A stretch of DNA of 64,000 nucleotides, from positions 1,736,001-1,800,000 of the forward strand of contig CP046864.1 of assembly GCA_039640495.1 (NCBI GenBank), written 5' to 3'. The notes under the pieces are model-generated. The model was not told the DNA's origin. It ran no database searches and saw nothing but the letters and a program-made list of their open reading frames with translations. The DNA comes from Rhodobacteraceae bacterium IMCC1335. GTDB taxonomy: Bacteria; Pseudomonadota; Alphaproteobacteria; Rhodobacterales; Rhodobacteraceae. Below, one piece after another: positions 36,708 to 45,106 of this stretch. How positions within the stretch are numbered: position 1 is the first letter of the stretch; each line of letters starts with the position of its first letter. Both the position numbers and the translations under genes were made by a program.

Positions 36708-37891
36708 AGCCCGGTTTTCACGAAAAGGTTTTGTAACCCATGGAAATGGTAAACATCAGCATAACAGGGGGATCTGGCCAGTTGCATCTGCGGGCAGCGT
36801 TCAAAAACAATCGGTAAAGCCGTGCGTAATTCCAAACGCGCCAGCGCGGCGCCCAAACAGAAATGGATGCCTGCCCCAAAGGCTGCGTTTGTTTGCACTT
36901 TTCGCGTCGGGTTGAAAACATCCGGATCGCTCCAATTGGCTGGATCGCGCCCCGCGGCGCCCAGGATTAATGCGATTTGATCTCCGCGCTTAAGCGCATG
37001 ACCTTGAACTGTAAGATCTGCATTTGCATAGCGTGTGAACATATGCAGCGGCGGATCAAATCGCAAAATCTCTTCAACCGTGCCGTCAATATGTTTTGGC
37101 GCCAAACAGCTTTCGGGCACCGCGGTTTCAAGAAGTGTTTTTACCCCATTTCCCATTGTATGTACCGTGGCCTCGTGACCGGCGTTTAGCAAAAGAATGC
37201 AGGTGGTGATCATTTCATCGGTTGTTAAACGTTGACCCTCTTCTTCGGCGGCAATCAAGTGGGTGATTAAATCATCCGCAGGCCGCGTGCGCCGTTCTTC
37301 GATAAAAGAGCGCATGAAATCTGAAAAAGCCTGGCTGGCAGCAACCGCACGCGCTTCCAGTGTTTTGCTGCGCCGCGCTTGATACATCATCACCATATCA
37401 TTCGACCAGCCCAGCAAGTCATCTGCCATGCTTTCAGGAACGCCAAGGAGCCGCGCGATTATTATCACTGGAAGGGGCTTTGCATAGGCCTCTAACAGAT
37501 CAATTTCTGAGGATTTAAAATCGTCGATCAAACTATGGCATAGCTGTTTGATCTCGGGTTCTAGCGAGGCAATGCGTCGCGACGTAAAGGCCCGCAACAC
37601 AAGCCCGCGCAAACGGCTATGGCGCGGGGGTTCCAGCTCAAGCATGGAATTTTCTTCCAGCTTATAAAAAGGGGCAAGATGCTTCGGCGTGGGTTGGGCC
37701 AAATCTTTTGGGCATTCTCTGACAAAGCGGCGATCTTTCAGCAAGGACATCACGCTTTGATGATCAAAAAAGCTGGCCATGTTGTAATCGCGCCAAAATA
37801 CCGGCTGCTGTAGGCGCCGCGCGCTTTCATAAAAAGGGTAGGGGTTTTGAACAAACGTAAAATCGGTGGGGGATTGTTCGAGTATTTGCAT
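36704..37891 (-). CDS. Cytochrome P450
   Basis: Haem-thiolate monooxygenase, soluble bacterial class I type, 395 residues. Seen: the I-helix AGHEATVHT (alanine in place of the usual threonine-proximal residue), the ExxR motif EEILRFDPP, and the haem loop FGAGIHFCLGAALARLE with the axial cysteine. The substrate is unknown; the sequence fits the CYP family found in roseobacters without close ties to a biosynthetic cluster. No ferredoxin gene is adjacent. The stop overlaps the end of the convergent Lrp gene by four bases. Confidence 0.93.
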   Translation of the reverse strand: MQILEQSPTDFTFVQNPYPFYESARRLQQPVFWRDYNMASFFDHQSVMSLLKDRRFVRECPKDLAQPTPKHLAPFYKLEENSMLELEPPRHSRLRGLVLRAFTSRRIASLEPEIKQLCHSLIDDFKSSEIDLLEAYAKPLPVIIIARLLGVPESMADDLLGWSNDMVMMYQARRSKTLEARAVAASQAFSDFMRSFIEERRTRPADDLITHLIAAEEEGQRLTTDEMITTCILLLNAGHEATVHTMGNGVKTLLETAVPESCLAPKHIDGTVEEILRFDPPLHMFTRYANADLTVQGHALKRGDQIALILGAAGRDPANWSDPDVFNPTRKVQTNAAFGAGIHFCLGAALARLELRTALPIVFERCPQMQLARSPCYADVYHFHGLQNLFVKTGL

Positions 37892-38361
37892 AGCGATATC
37901 CTTAATGCGCTTTCAGCCTACCTGATGCGGTTGCGTATTGCGAGATGTTTACCGGCGACAAAAAGACTCTTTTGATCAAAATATATCGGGTAAGGCCTGC
38001 CGGTAAGGGGGCATTTCACTGTCCGAACGGTTTTTCGAGTTGAGCCTGTGCGCCGGCCTGAAAAGCGTCTGTCTTTCCCATCTTTAAAAATTTGCTGCAT
38101 CTTCTTTTGCGATTTTCACTTCCAAACCTGTTAAGTTTAAATGGCGGTTTTTTGTGTTCTCTTTAGGGAGCGGCCTTTGATGCAGAAACCCTCATTGCTC
38201 AAAATACAGAAAGTCGGACATGGGTTTTTCGAATGACAGGAAAACGGTTGATCCGTTGATAATGTAGGGGCCGTGACAATAATGTCTCTTGCAACTGCAG
38301 TCAGAATATTACTTTCTAGGCATCGCCCGTCAGGGTATTGTCATATTTGGGAGGAAATCAG
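37892..38361. other. Gene-poor interval upstream of dctPQM
   Basis: About 470 bases with no convincing gene. A 60-codon arginine/lysine-rich frame on minus (37918-38100) has no clear ribosome binding site and no recognised family. Near the dct genes lies an inverted repeat (38243-38257). The rest is AT-rich and probably holds the promoters of the P450 gene and the transporter. Confidence 0.4.
38243..38257. promoter_or_regulatory. Inverted repeat upstream of the TRAP transporter operon
   Basis: AACGG and CCGTT are separated by five bases (AACGGTTGATCCGTT), 105 bases before the dctP ATG, a plausible place for an operator. No regulator gene lies next to the transporter. Short repeats of this size arise often by chance. 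Confidence 0.3.
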
Positions 38362-39363
38362 ATGAAACTTATTACCGCTGCCGTCACTGCGATGGCCTTA
38401 ACTGCCTCAGCATCCAGTGCTTTTGCCGCTTGTGATGACGGGGAAATTGTCATCAAGCTCAGCCATGTGACAAATACCGATAAACACCCGAAAGGTATTG
38501 CCGCGACGCTGCTGCAAAGCCGCGTCAATGATGAGATGAATGGCAAAGCCTGTATGGAGGTGTTTCCAAACTCGACCTTGTATAATGACGACCAAGTTTT
38601 GGAAGCAATGTTGCAAGGTGATGTGCAAATGGCTGCGCCATCCCTTTCAAAATTTGAGCAATTTACAAAAGTGTTTCGGATTTTTGATCTGCCATTCATG
38701 TTCAAAAACGTAAACGCTGTGGACGAGTTTCAAAATAGCGAAACGGGTCAATCTATGAAGGAAAGCATGACTCGCCGTGGTTTGCTTGGATTGGCGTTTT
38801 GGCATAATGGTATGAAGCAAATGTCGGCAAATAAACCGCTGAATAACCCAACTGATGCCAATGGCCTCAAATTCCGGGTTCAAAATTCAGAGGTGTTAAA
38901 GGCGCAAATGGCCGCTTTGGGGGGATCCCCTCAGCCGATGGCCTTCTCTGAAGTATATGGTGCGCTGCAAACCGGCGTTGTGGATGGGCAGGAAAACACC
39001 TGGTCAAATATCTACGGCAAAAAGTTTTTTGAAGTGCAGGATGGGACAACAGAAACCAATCACGGTATTATCGATTACCTTTTGGTCACCTCAACAGATT
39101 GGTGGGATGGGCTTGATGGTGAAATTCGCGACCAGCTGAGTAAAATCATTGCTGAAGTGACCGAGGCGCGGAATTCAGAATCAACCGCCGTGAATGAGGC
39201 TGCGAAGCAGGAAATTATCGCTGCGGGTGGTGTTGTGCGTCAATTAAGCGCCGCCCAGCGCGAAAATTGGGTGGCCGCAATGAAGCCCGTGTGGGAGCAA
39301 TTCCGCGGTGATGTTGGGCAAGACAATATTGATGCAGCCCAAGCGATAAACGCCAAGCATTAA
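38362..39363 (+). CDS. dctP: TRAP transporter substrate-binding protein DctP
   Basis: Periplasmic binding protein of a tripartite ATP-independent transporter. The first 23 or so residues are a signal peptide ending in SSAFA-AC; the mature protein has the DctP features IKLSHVTNTDKHPKG, FRVQNSEVLKAQMAALGGSPQPM (adjacent segments) and TGVVDGQENTWSN, with the arginine that binds the carboxylate in the FRVQ segment. It has 333 residues. GGAGG precedes the ATG at 38362. The likely substrate is a C4-dicarboxylate such as succinate, by family; other organic acids are possible. Confidence 0.92.
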   Translation: MKLITAAVTAMALTASASSAFAACDDGEIVIKLSHVTNTDKHPKGIAATLLQSRVNDEMNGKACMEVFPNSTLYNDDQVLEAMLQGDVQMAAPSLSKFEQFTKVFRIFDLPFMFKNVNAVDEFQNSETGQSMKESMTRRGLLGLAFWHNGMKQMSANKPLNNPTDANGLKFRVQNSEVLKAQMAALGGSPQPMAFSEVYGALQTGVVDGQENTWSNIYGKKFFEVQDGTTETNHGIIDYLLVTSTDWWDGLDGEIRDQLSKIIAEVTEARNSESTAVNEAAKQEIIAAGGVVRQLSAAQRENWVAAMKPVWEQFRGDVGQDNIDAAQAINAKH

Positions 39364-39442
39364 GCGCAACCCATTTAAGAAGTCTCTGGCCCAAATTATT
39401 TGGGCCAGAATCTCCGCGGCAGAATAAGTAAAGAGCAGTCTC

Positions 39443-40126
39443 ATGGCCGAACCGGAAAAGCAAATTGCCCGCAGATTTATTGATGAATTAGAAGAAACAG
39501 TGATTGCGGTTCTGTTGGCGGCGATGGTGGTTGTCACATTTATCAACGTTGTGCTGCGCTATGGGTTCAACACGGGGTTGATTTGGGGGCTGGAGTTGGT
39601 CACGTTTTTATTTGCTTGGTTGATCTTATTCGGCGTCAGCTATGCGGTGAAAACCTCTGCGCATTTGGGCGTGGATGCTGTGCTTAACATCACCTCTGGC
39701 CGGTTGCGCCGGATTTTGGTGTTCGCGTCAGTGGTCTTCTGTGTGATTTACGCCACTTTGTTGTTGAAAGGCGCGTGGGATTATTGGGCGAACTTTGCAA
39801 ATTTGCCGCAAACCACGGGTAGATGGTTTCCCACGGGATTTGAAGACATGCGGCGCACCTCTTATCGGGCTTGGTATGAGGTGATTGATATTCCTTTCCC
39901 CGAATTTCTACGTTGGATCGAGCCCCTGATGAACGAAGGCGAGACCTATGAGAAACTTCCCCGCTTCATTCCTTATGCCATGCTGCCCGTGGGGGCGGCT
40001 TTGTTGCTCTATAGATTTATTGAAGTTGGGCTGGCTGTGTCGCGTGGGGGCGCGCGTGGATTGATCGTCAGCCACGAGGTTGAGCAAGAGGTGGAAGAGC
40101 TCAAACATGCGGCAAAAGAGGAATAG
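39443..40126 (+). CDS. dctQ: TRAP transporter small permease DctQ
   Basis: Small membrane subunit with four predicted helices (about residues 18-38, 46-68, 91-112, 176-200). The N-terminal signature RFIDELEETVIAVLLAAMV and the WGLELVTFLFAWLILFGVSYAV segment fit the family. At 227 residues it is longer than the 160-180 typical of many DctQ proteins, owing to a large insertion (about residues 113-170, including TTGRWFPTGFEDMRR) between helices three and four; long DctQ proteins of this kind occur in dicarboxylate systems. It lies 79 bases after dctP. Confidence 0.9.
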   Translation: MAEPEKQIARRFIDELEETVIAVLLAAMVVVTFINVVLRYGFNTGLIWGLELVTFLFAWLILFGVSYAVKTSAHLGVDAVLNITSGRLRRILVFASVVFCVIYATLLLKGAWDYWANFANLPQTTGRWFPTGFEDMRRTSYRAWYEVIDIPFPEFLRWIEPLMNEGETYEKLPRFIPYAMLPVGAALLLYRFIEVGLAVSRGGARGLIVSHEVEQEVEELKHAAKEE

Positions 40127-40129
40127 CCC

Positions 40130-41506
40130 ATGGAGGTTGCCGCTCTCTTTTTCATGATCGTTGCGATGCTGCTGATCGGCACGCCTATCGCTGTCGCGCT
40201 TGGATTATCCTCGATAACCTTCTTATTGGTGCTCAGTGACACGTCGCTGGCATCAATCGCGCAAACATTTTTCCAAGCGATGGCTGGGCATTATACACTT
40301 TTGGCAATTCCGTTCTTTATTCTTGCCTCCTCCTTTATGTCGACGGGCGGCGTTGCGAAACGCATCATCCGGTTTTCAATCGCAATTGTCGGGCATTTTC
40401 CGGGAGGGCTCGCGATCGCGGGCGTTTTTGCTTGTATGCTGTTCGCGGCGCTTTCTGGATCTTCGCCTGCAACGGTGGTGGCGATCGGCACAATTGTGAT
40501 CGCGGGGATGCGGCAGGTTGGCTATTCCAAAGATTTCGCCGCGGGCGTGATCGCGAATGCGGGAACTTTGGGAATTTTGATCCCACCGTCAATCGTTATG
40601 GTGGTTTATGCCTCTGCGACTGATGTCTCGGTGGGGCGGATGTTCCTTGCGGGCGTGATTCCGGGGCTGTTGGCGGGGACCATGCTGATGGTGACGATTT
40701 ATGTGATCGCCAAAATCCGAAACCTGCCAAAGGGTGAATGGCTAGGCTGGCAAGAAGTGTTCGCCTCGGGGCTGGATGCGATTTGGGGCTTGTTTCTCAT
40801 CGTTATCATTCTTGGGGGCATTTATGGCGGCATTTTCACGCCCACCGAGGCGGCGGCAGTGGCTGCGGTATACGCGTTTTTGGTTGCCACCTTTATCTAC
40901 CGCGATATGGGCCCTTTGGCGACGCCAGAGGGGCAGCCCAATATACCTATTTGGCGCAAGCCACAGGCATTGCTCACCGCTTTTGTGCATCGCGATACGC
41001 GCGATGCGTTGTTTCAAGCGGGTAAGTTAACCATTACGTTAATGTTCATCATCGCCAATGCTTTGATTTTAAAACATGTGCTGACCGATGAACAAATTCC
41101 CCAACAAATTGCCAGTAGCATGCTGTCTGCAGGGTTTGGGCCGATCATGTTTCTGGTTGTGGTCAATATAATTTTGCTGATTGGCGGCCAGTTTATGGAG
41201 CCCTCTGGCCTGATCGTGATCGTCGCGCCATTGGTTTTTCCAATCGCAATGGAATTGGGGATAGATCCAATTCATTTGGGCATCATCATGGTTGTAAATA
41301 TGGAAATTGGCATGATTACACCGCCGGTGGGCCTAAACCTATTTGTGACCTCTGGTGTCGCTGGCATGCCCATGATGCGGGTGGTGAAAGCCGCTTTGCC
41401 TTTTCTTGCCGTGCTGTTCGTCTTTTTGATTTTGGTGACCTATGTGCCGGTTTTGTCGACTTGGTTGCCAAACACCTTTATGGGCCCCGAGATTATAACA
41501 AAATAA
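40130..41506 (+). CDS. dctM: TRAP transporter large permease DctM
   Basis: Main membrane subunit of the TRAP transporter, driving uptake with a sodium gradient; 458 residues with about 12 hydrophobic helices. Family motifs are FAALSGSSPATVVAIG, GVIANAGTLGILIPPS and GMITPPVGLNLFVTSGVAG (glycine-rich binding loops). The gene starts three bases after the dctQ stop. A hairpin at 41514-41538 follows, shared with tpiA. Confidence 0.93.
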   Translation: MEVAALFFMIVAMLLIGTPIAVALGLSSITFLLVLSDTSLASIAQTFFQAMAGHYTLLAIPFFILASSFMSTGGVAKRIIRFSIAIVGHFPGGLAIAGVFACMLFAALSGSSPATVVAIGTIVIAGMRQVGYSKDFAAGVIANAGTLGILIPPSIVMVVYASATDVSVGRMFLAGVIPGLLAGTMLMVTIYVIAKIRNLPKGEWLGWQEVFASGLDAIWGLFLIVIILGGIYGGIFTPTEAAAVAAVYAFLVATFIYRDMGPLATPEGQPNIPIWRKPQALLTAFVHRDTRDALFQAGKLTITLMFIIANALILKHVLTDEQIPQQIASSMLSAGFGPIMFLVVVNIILLIGGQFMEPSGLIVIVAPLVFPIAMELGIDPIHLGIIMVVNMEIGMITPPVGLNLFVTSGVAGMPMMRVVKAALPFLAVLFVFLILVTYVPVLSTWLPNTFMGPEIITK

Positions 41507-41513
41507 TGTAAAA

Positions 41514-41538
41514 CCGCGCCCGTTCACAAATGGCGCGG
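41514..41538 (-). terminator. Terminator downstream of tpiA (and dctM)
   Basis: CCGCGCC (41514-41520) and GGCGCGG (41532-41538) form a perfect seven-pair GC stem around an 11-base loop. Read on minus it is followed by TTTTA, which suits termination of tpiA; on plus there is no T run, so the effect on dctM would be weaker. It lies in the 65-base convergent spacer. Confidence 0.65.
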
Positions 41539-41571
41539 CTAGATTATTCATGCACCAAATTTAAGGTTTGT

Positions 41572-42312
41572 TTAAGCCATTTCCAACGCTTCGATAATTG
41601 GTGAGAAATCTTCAAAGCGTAGACTGGCTCCACCCACCAAAGCGCCATCTACACAATCAATCTTAAAAATCTCGGCGGCGTTTGCGGCTTTGACCGAGCC
41701 GCCATAGAGCAGGCGCATACTGGCTGCTTTTGTACCCAGTTGCTTAGTGATTTGAGCGCGGCAAAAGCGATGTGCTTCTTCGATCTGCGCCGGTTCCGCC
41801 ACGAGTCCGGTGCCAATTGCCCAGACAGGTTCATAAGCCACCACGGTATTGTGCGCTGTGGCGGTTTCTGGAAGCGATTTTTCGAGCTGGTCTTTCAAAA
41901 CTGTCAGCGTTTCTTCTGCCTGACGCTGCTCAAGCGTTTCTCCGATACAAATAATCGCGGTTAAACCTGCATTGAGGGCAGCGGTTGCTTTTTCTTTAAT
42001 CAAAGCGCTGCTTTCAGCATGCGCCTGACGGCGCTCAGAATGACCAATGATCACTGCTGCAACACCAATGTCTTTCAATAGGCTCGCAGAGATATCGCCG
42101 GTATGCGCCCCAGAGACCTCTTGATGGCAATCTTGTGCGCCGATCAAAAGATCAGGCGCTTTCTTTCTTGCTGGTAAAAGAAGCGGAACCGGAGGGCAAA
42201 TCACAATATCGATCTTGGAATTTGAATGCGCTGCCTGAAGGCGTTCAATTTCCTTTAGGCTGTCCAGCATTCCATTCATTTTCCAATTGCCTGCGGCCAT
42301 TTTTTTGATCAT
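41572..42312 (-). CDS. tpiA: Triosephosphate isomerase
   Basis: Glycolytic/gluconeogenic isomerase of dihydroxyacetone phosphate and glyceraldehyde 3-phosphate. AAGNWKMNG carries the catalytic lysine, VIIGHSERR the histidine, and AYEPVWAIGTG the glutamate; LYGGSVKAANA is the phosphate-binding loop. It has 246 residues, complete. The gene stands alone, convergent with dctM and divergent from the oxygenase at 42462. Confidence 0.95.
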   Translation of the reverse strand: MIKKMAAGNWKMNGMLDSLKEIERLQAAHSNSKIDIVICPPVPLLLPARKKAPDLLIGAQDCHQEVSGAHTGDISASLLKDIGVAAVIIGHSERRQAHAESSALIKEKATAALNAGLTAIICIGETLEQRQAEETLTVLKDQLEKSLPETATAHNTVVAYEPVWAIGTGLVAEPAQIEEAHRFCRAQITKQLGTKAASMRLLYGGSVKAANAAEIFKIDCVDGALVGGASLRFEDFSPIIEALEMA

Positions 42313-42461
42313 CCGGTTCTCTTTTCAATCTTGTGACTCTGTTTCAGCTATCTTAAACAGCAACAGGCGGGCCTTCAAGGAAGCCACGCCTGTAAAGAGC
42401 GCTGCGGACATTTTTTGGTCGGGCACGCTGGCGCTAATCGCAAATTAGTTTGGAAAGGCGC

Positions 42462-43367
42462 ATGGTTCCTCGACTGGATTTTTTGGATTTAAAGCGGCAG
42501 GACCGGGCGGCCTTGCATGCGTTAAAGGCGGCTGCGAAAGAGGTGGGGTTTTTAACCGTATATAATACGGGGATCAGCCGCGAAGATGTTTTGCGACTGC
42601 TTGACGTTTATAAAGCTTTTTTCAAAGGCCCCAATGCCGAAAAACAGGCGGTTAATATGGCGGTTACTGGCGCAAACCGCGGTTGGGGCGCTCCGGGAGC
42701 AGAGCAAGTCAGCGCCGACGCCAACCCTGATTATAAAGAAGTATTTGATTGCGGGATAGCGCTTGATGAAAGCGATAGTTTGTGTGGGCTTGGCGTTTAT
42801 GCCCCAAATCAATGGCCGAAAACCCCTGCAATGTTCGATGTTGATATTATGGCGTATTTTGTACGTGCGCGTGCTATATCCCTGATTATTTTGCAAGCTA
42901 TTGCGGCGGGAAATGGGCGCGATCCTGCATTTTTTAACGATAAATTTAATAAACCTATGGCGCTGCTTCGGGGAAATTTTTATCCAAAAAGGCCTTTGGA
43001 TAGCGGGGATAAAGATTTTGGAATTGCAGAGCATACCGATTATGGATGTCTGACATTTCTGGCCACTGATGGTCAGCAAGGCTTAGAGGTGCAACTGCCC
43101 GAAGGCAAATGGCAAGCCGTGCAAGTGCCCCCTGGCGAATTTATTATAAACTTCGGTGAAATGCTTGAGTTTTGGACCGGAGGAGAAGTTAAAGCAACTT
43201 TGCACCGGGTGCGCGGAGGTTCGCAGGAGCGGTTATCCATTCCGTTATTTTTCAATCCCAACCATGATACAAATGTGGCGCCAGAGGGGGCAAGCCAACC
43301 TATTCTAGCGGGTGAACACTTGCAAAAACGCTTTAGCGAAACCTATCGGCACCTCAAAAAGAGCTGA
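42462..43367 (+). CDS. 2-oxoglutarate/Fe(II)-dependent oxygenase, isopenicillin-N-synthase family
   Basis: Non-haem iron dioxygenase of 301 residues; the substrate is unknown. The iron triad is visible as H and D in AEHTDYG and the distal H in LHRVRGG, and the 2-oxoglutarate arginine lies in RLSIPLFF. The N-terminal domain (MVPRLDFLDL, EVGFLTVYNTGIS) is the plant-like DIOX_N domain. The ATG at 42462 has GGAAAGG close by; the frame also starts at a TTG at 42450. Its stop and that of the convergent sufA-like gene are adjacent with no spacer. Confidence 0.88.
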   Translation: MVPRLDFLDLKRQDRAALHALKAAAKEVGFLTVYNTGISREDVLRLLDVYKAFFKGPNAEKQAVNMAVTGANRGWGAPGAEQVSADANPDYKEVFDCGIALDESDSLCGLGVYAPNQWPKTPAMFDVDIMAYFVRARAISLIILQAIAAGNGRDPAFFNDKFNKPMALLRGNFYPKRPLDSGDKDFGIAEHTDYGCLTFLATDGQQGLEVQLPEGKWQAVQVPPGEFIINFGEMLEFWTGGEVKATLHRVRGGSQERLSIPLFFNPNHDTNVAPEGASQPILAGEHLQKRFSETYRHLKKS

Positions 43368-43718
43368 TTACATTTCTGCGAATTTGATCGATTCCCCGCA
43401 TCCGCAAGATTCGGTGACGTTTGGGTTCTTGAATTTAAAACCAGCTTCCAACAGGGAGACTTCATAATCGATTTCAGTTCCAAACAAAAACATCTGCGCC
43501 ATTGGAGCGATCAGCACCCGCGCGCCATCTTGCTCGATCACCTCGTCGTGTTGGGCTACTTCGTCGACGTAATCTAGCGTGTATTCCATGCCCGCGCAGC
43601 CGCCCTTTTTAACGCCCAAGCGCAACCCATAATGGCCATTTTGCTCCATCAAGGCGTTGATTTGCTTCACCGCTTTTTGCGTTAAAGTGACAGCTTGCTT
43701 TCCAGGCATTGAGAACAT
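43368..43718 (-). CDS. Iron-sulfur cluster carrier, A-type (SufA/IscA family)
   Basis: A-type carrier that passes Fe-S clusters to apo-proteins; 116 residues. The three ligand cysteines are in GCAGMEY and the C-terminal SCGCGES. It is 21 bases downstream of a SufT-like gene on the same strand. The SUF core genes sufBCDS are not beside them, so this pair is either detached from the main cluster or a separate locus. Whether it is SufA, IscA or ErpA cannot be decided from sequence alone. Confidence 0.9.
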   Translation of the reverse strand: MFSMPGKQAVTLTQKAVKQINALMEQNGHYGLRLGVKKGGCAGMEYTLDYVDEVAQHDEVIEQDGARVLIAPMAQMFLFGTEIDYEVSLLEAGFKFKNPNVTESCGCGESIKFAEM

Positions 43719-43739
43719 TTTATCAGTCCTAATTACGGG

Positions 43740-44102
43740 TTACATAAACCCAAGTTCTAATCTGGCTTCATCGCTCATCATATCCATACCCCAAGGCGGT
43801 TCCCAGACAATTTCAACATCCACCTCTTTCACACCCGCCATCGGCTCGACCGCTTCGGCAACCCATCCAGGCATCTCACCCGCAACGGGGCATCCAGGCG
43901 CAGTTAAGGACATCTTGATTTTGACCGCATTCTCCGCGTCAATATCCACGGTGTATATCAGCCCAAGGTCGTAAATATTCACTGGTATTTCAGGGTCAAA
44001 AACGGTTTTACAGGCCTCAACAACCCCATCATATAGCGGGTGATCTGTGCTTGAAGGGGCGATCAAAGGCGTGCCTTCCATAGGGGGCGATGCGTCGGTC
44101 AT
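43740..44102 (-). CDS. sufT: SufT-like MIP18 (DUF59) Fe-S assembly factor
   Basis: Helps mature Fe-S proteins, best known from SUF clusters. The 120 residues contain the DUF59 motif FDPEIPVNIYDLGLIY (with its conserved Asp-Pro-Glu), TAPGCPVAGEMP with the reactive cysteine, and the ending WEPPWGMDMMSDEAR. It may begin at the annotated ATG or at an internal ATG (44081). It is cotranscribed with the A-type carrier gene downstream. Confidence 0.88.
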   Translation of the reverse strand: MTDASPPMEGTPLIAPSSTDHPLYDGVVEACKTVFDPEIPVNIYDLGLIYTVDIDAENAVKIKMSLTAPGCPVAGEMPGWVAEAVEPMAGVKEVDVEIVWEPPWGMDMMSDEARLELGFM

Positions 44103-44178
44103 TAACTCTTCCGTTTATTTCCTGACTAAACATATAGGATATACAGGGGCGAAGGTCTAGGCCTGCAGCTCTGATTAA

Positions 44179-44994
44179 TTATGGCCCCACCGGTTTGCTA
44201 TCGGGCAGCGCGATGCTGGCCACTTGTTCAGCGATTGGCTCGGAACTCAAAGGATGAAGATCGGCTGAGAAGGAGCCGGGATCCCCCAGCGGTGTCCAGG
44301 TTTTGTTAAGATAAATTTCAAGGCCGGAAAAACGCGCTTTATAGCCCATTTTTGGGCTTCCGGGCACCCAATAGCCCAGATAGACATAAGGAATATCCGC
44401 CTCTTTCGCCAAAGCAATATGATCCAATATTAAATAGGTGCCAATCGAACTTTTTGTAAAGCTGGGATCATAAAACGAATAGACCATGCTCAATCCATCA
44501 TCGATCAGATCGGTGAGGGAGACAGCAATCAAATCTTGCCCCAATGTATATTCGGCAACCCGCGTACGAATGGGGGTTTCCTCGATCATTGCCGCAAATT
44601 CAAAAACATCCATATCGGCCATGCCGCCGCGGGCATGGCGCGCACCCAGATATTTGCGGAACAATTCATACTGGTCTTCTGTTGCCCAAGGCGAATTTAC
44701 TTCACGTTTTAGGGTCTTATTGCGATTAACCACGCGCTTTTGGCTTTTGCTCAGTTCAAACTTTTGAACGTCGATGCGCGCCGATAAACATGCGGTGCAT
44801 TCGGTGCAAGACGGGCGATACAGAACGTTCTGAGACCGTCGAAACCCTTGATGCGATAATTTGTCATTCAACCGCTGCGCGTCATCTCCGTGCAACGAGG
44901 TGAAGAGCTTGCGTTCCTGCCGCCCTTCCAAATAGGGGCAGGGTTGCTGTGCAGTCACATAAAACTGCGGGGCAATGGGCAAGGTATGACGCAT
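44179..44994 (-). CDS. bpt: Arginyl-/leucyl-tRNA--protein transferase (Bpt family)
   Basis: N-end-rule enzyme that adds leucine (Bpt) or arginine from tRNA to the N-terminus of proteins, marking them for ClpAP degradation. ATE-type motifs are [15 protein letters not shown] and the cysteine-rich [15 protein letters not shown] near the N-terminus, then KRVVNRN and YFDP-like YSFYDPSF. The protein has 271 residues. It is divergent from glnE. Bacterial Bpt transfers leucine to Asp/Glu N-termini, hence the assignment. Confidence 0.92.
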   Translation of the reverse strand: MRHTLPIAPQFYVTAQQPCPYLEGRQERKLFTSLHGDDAQRLNDKLSHQGFRRSQNVLYRPSCTECTACLSARIDVQKFELSKSQKRVVNRNKTLKREVNSPWATEDQYELFRKYLGARHARGGMADMDVFEFAAMIEETPIRTRVAEYTLGQDLIAVSLTDLIDDGLSMVYSFYDPSFTKSSIGTYLILDHIALAKEADIPYVYLGYWVPGSPKMGYKARFSGLEIYLNKTWTPLGDPGSFSADLHPLSSEPIAEQVASIALPDSKPVGP

Positions 44995-45106
44995 ATTTGC
45001 TGTTTAGCAAATTATCCGCGTATTATCAATGATCCGCGTCTTAGCTTTTGGTTTTAGAGTTAAGCTTACCATTGACCTAATCGGTAACAAGGCGCAGGTT
45101 GTTGCT

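Noticed and set aside
37918..38100. 60-codon minus-strand frame
   Set aside because: Basic composition, no recognised family, and no Shine-Dalgarno sequence at a useful distance.
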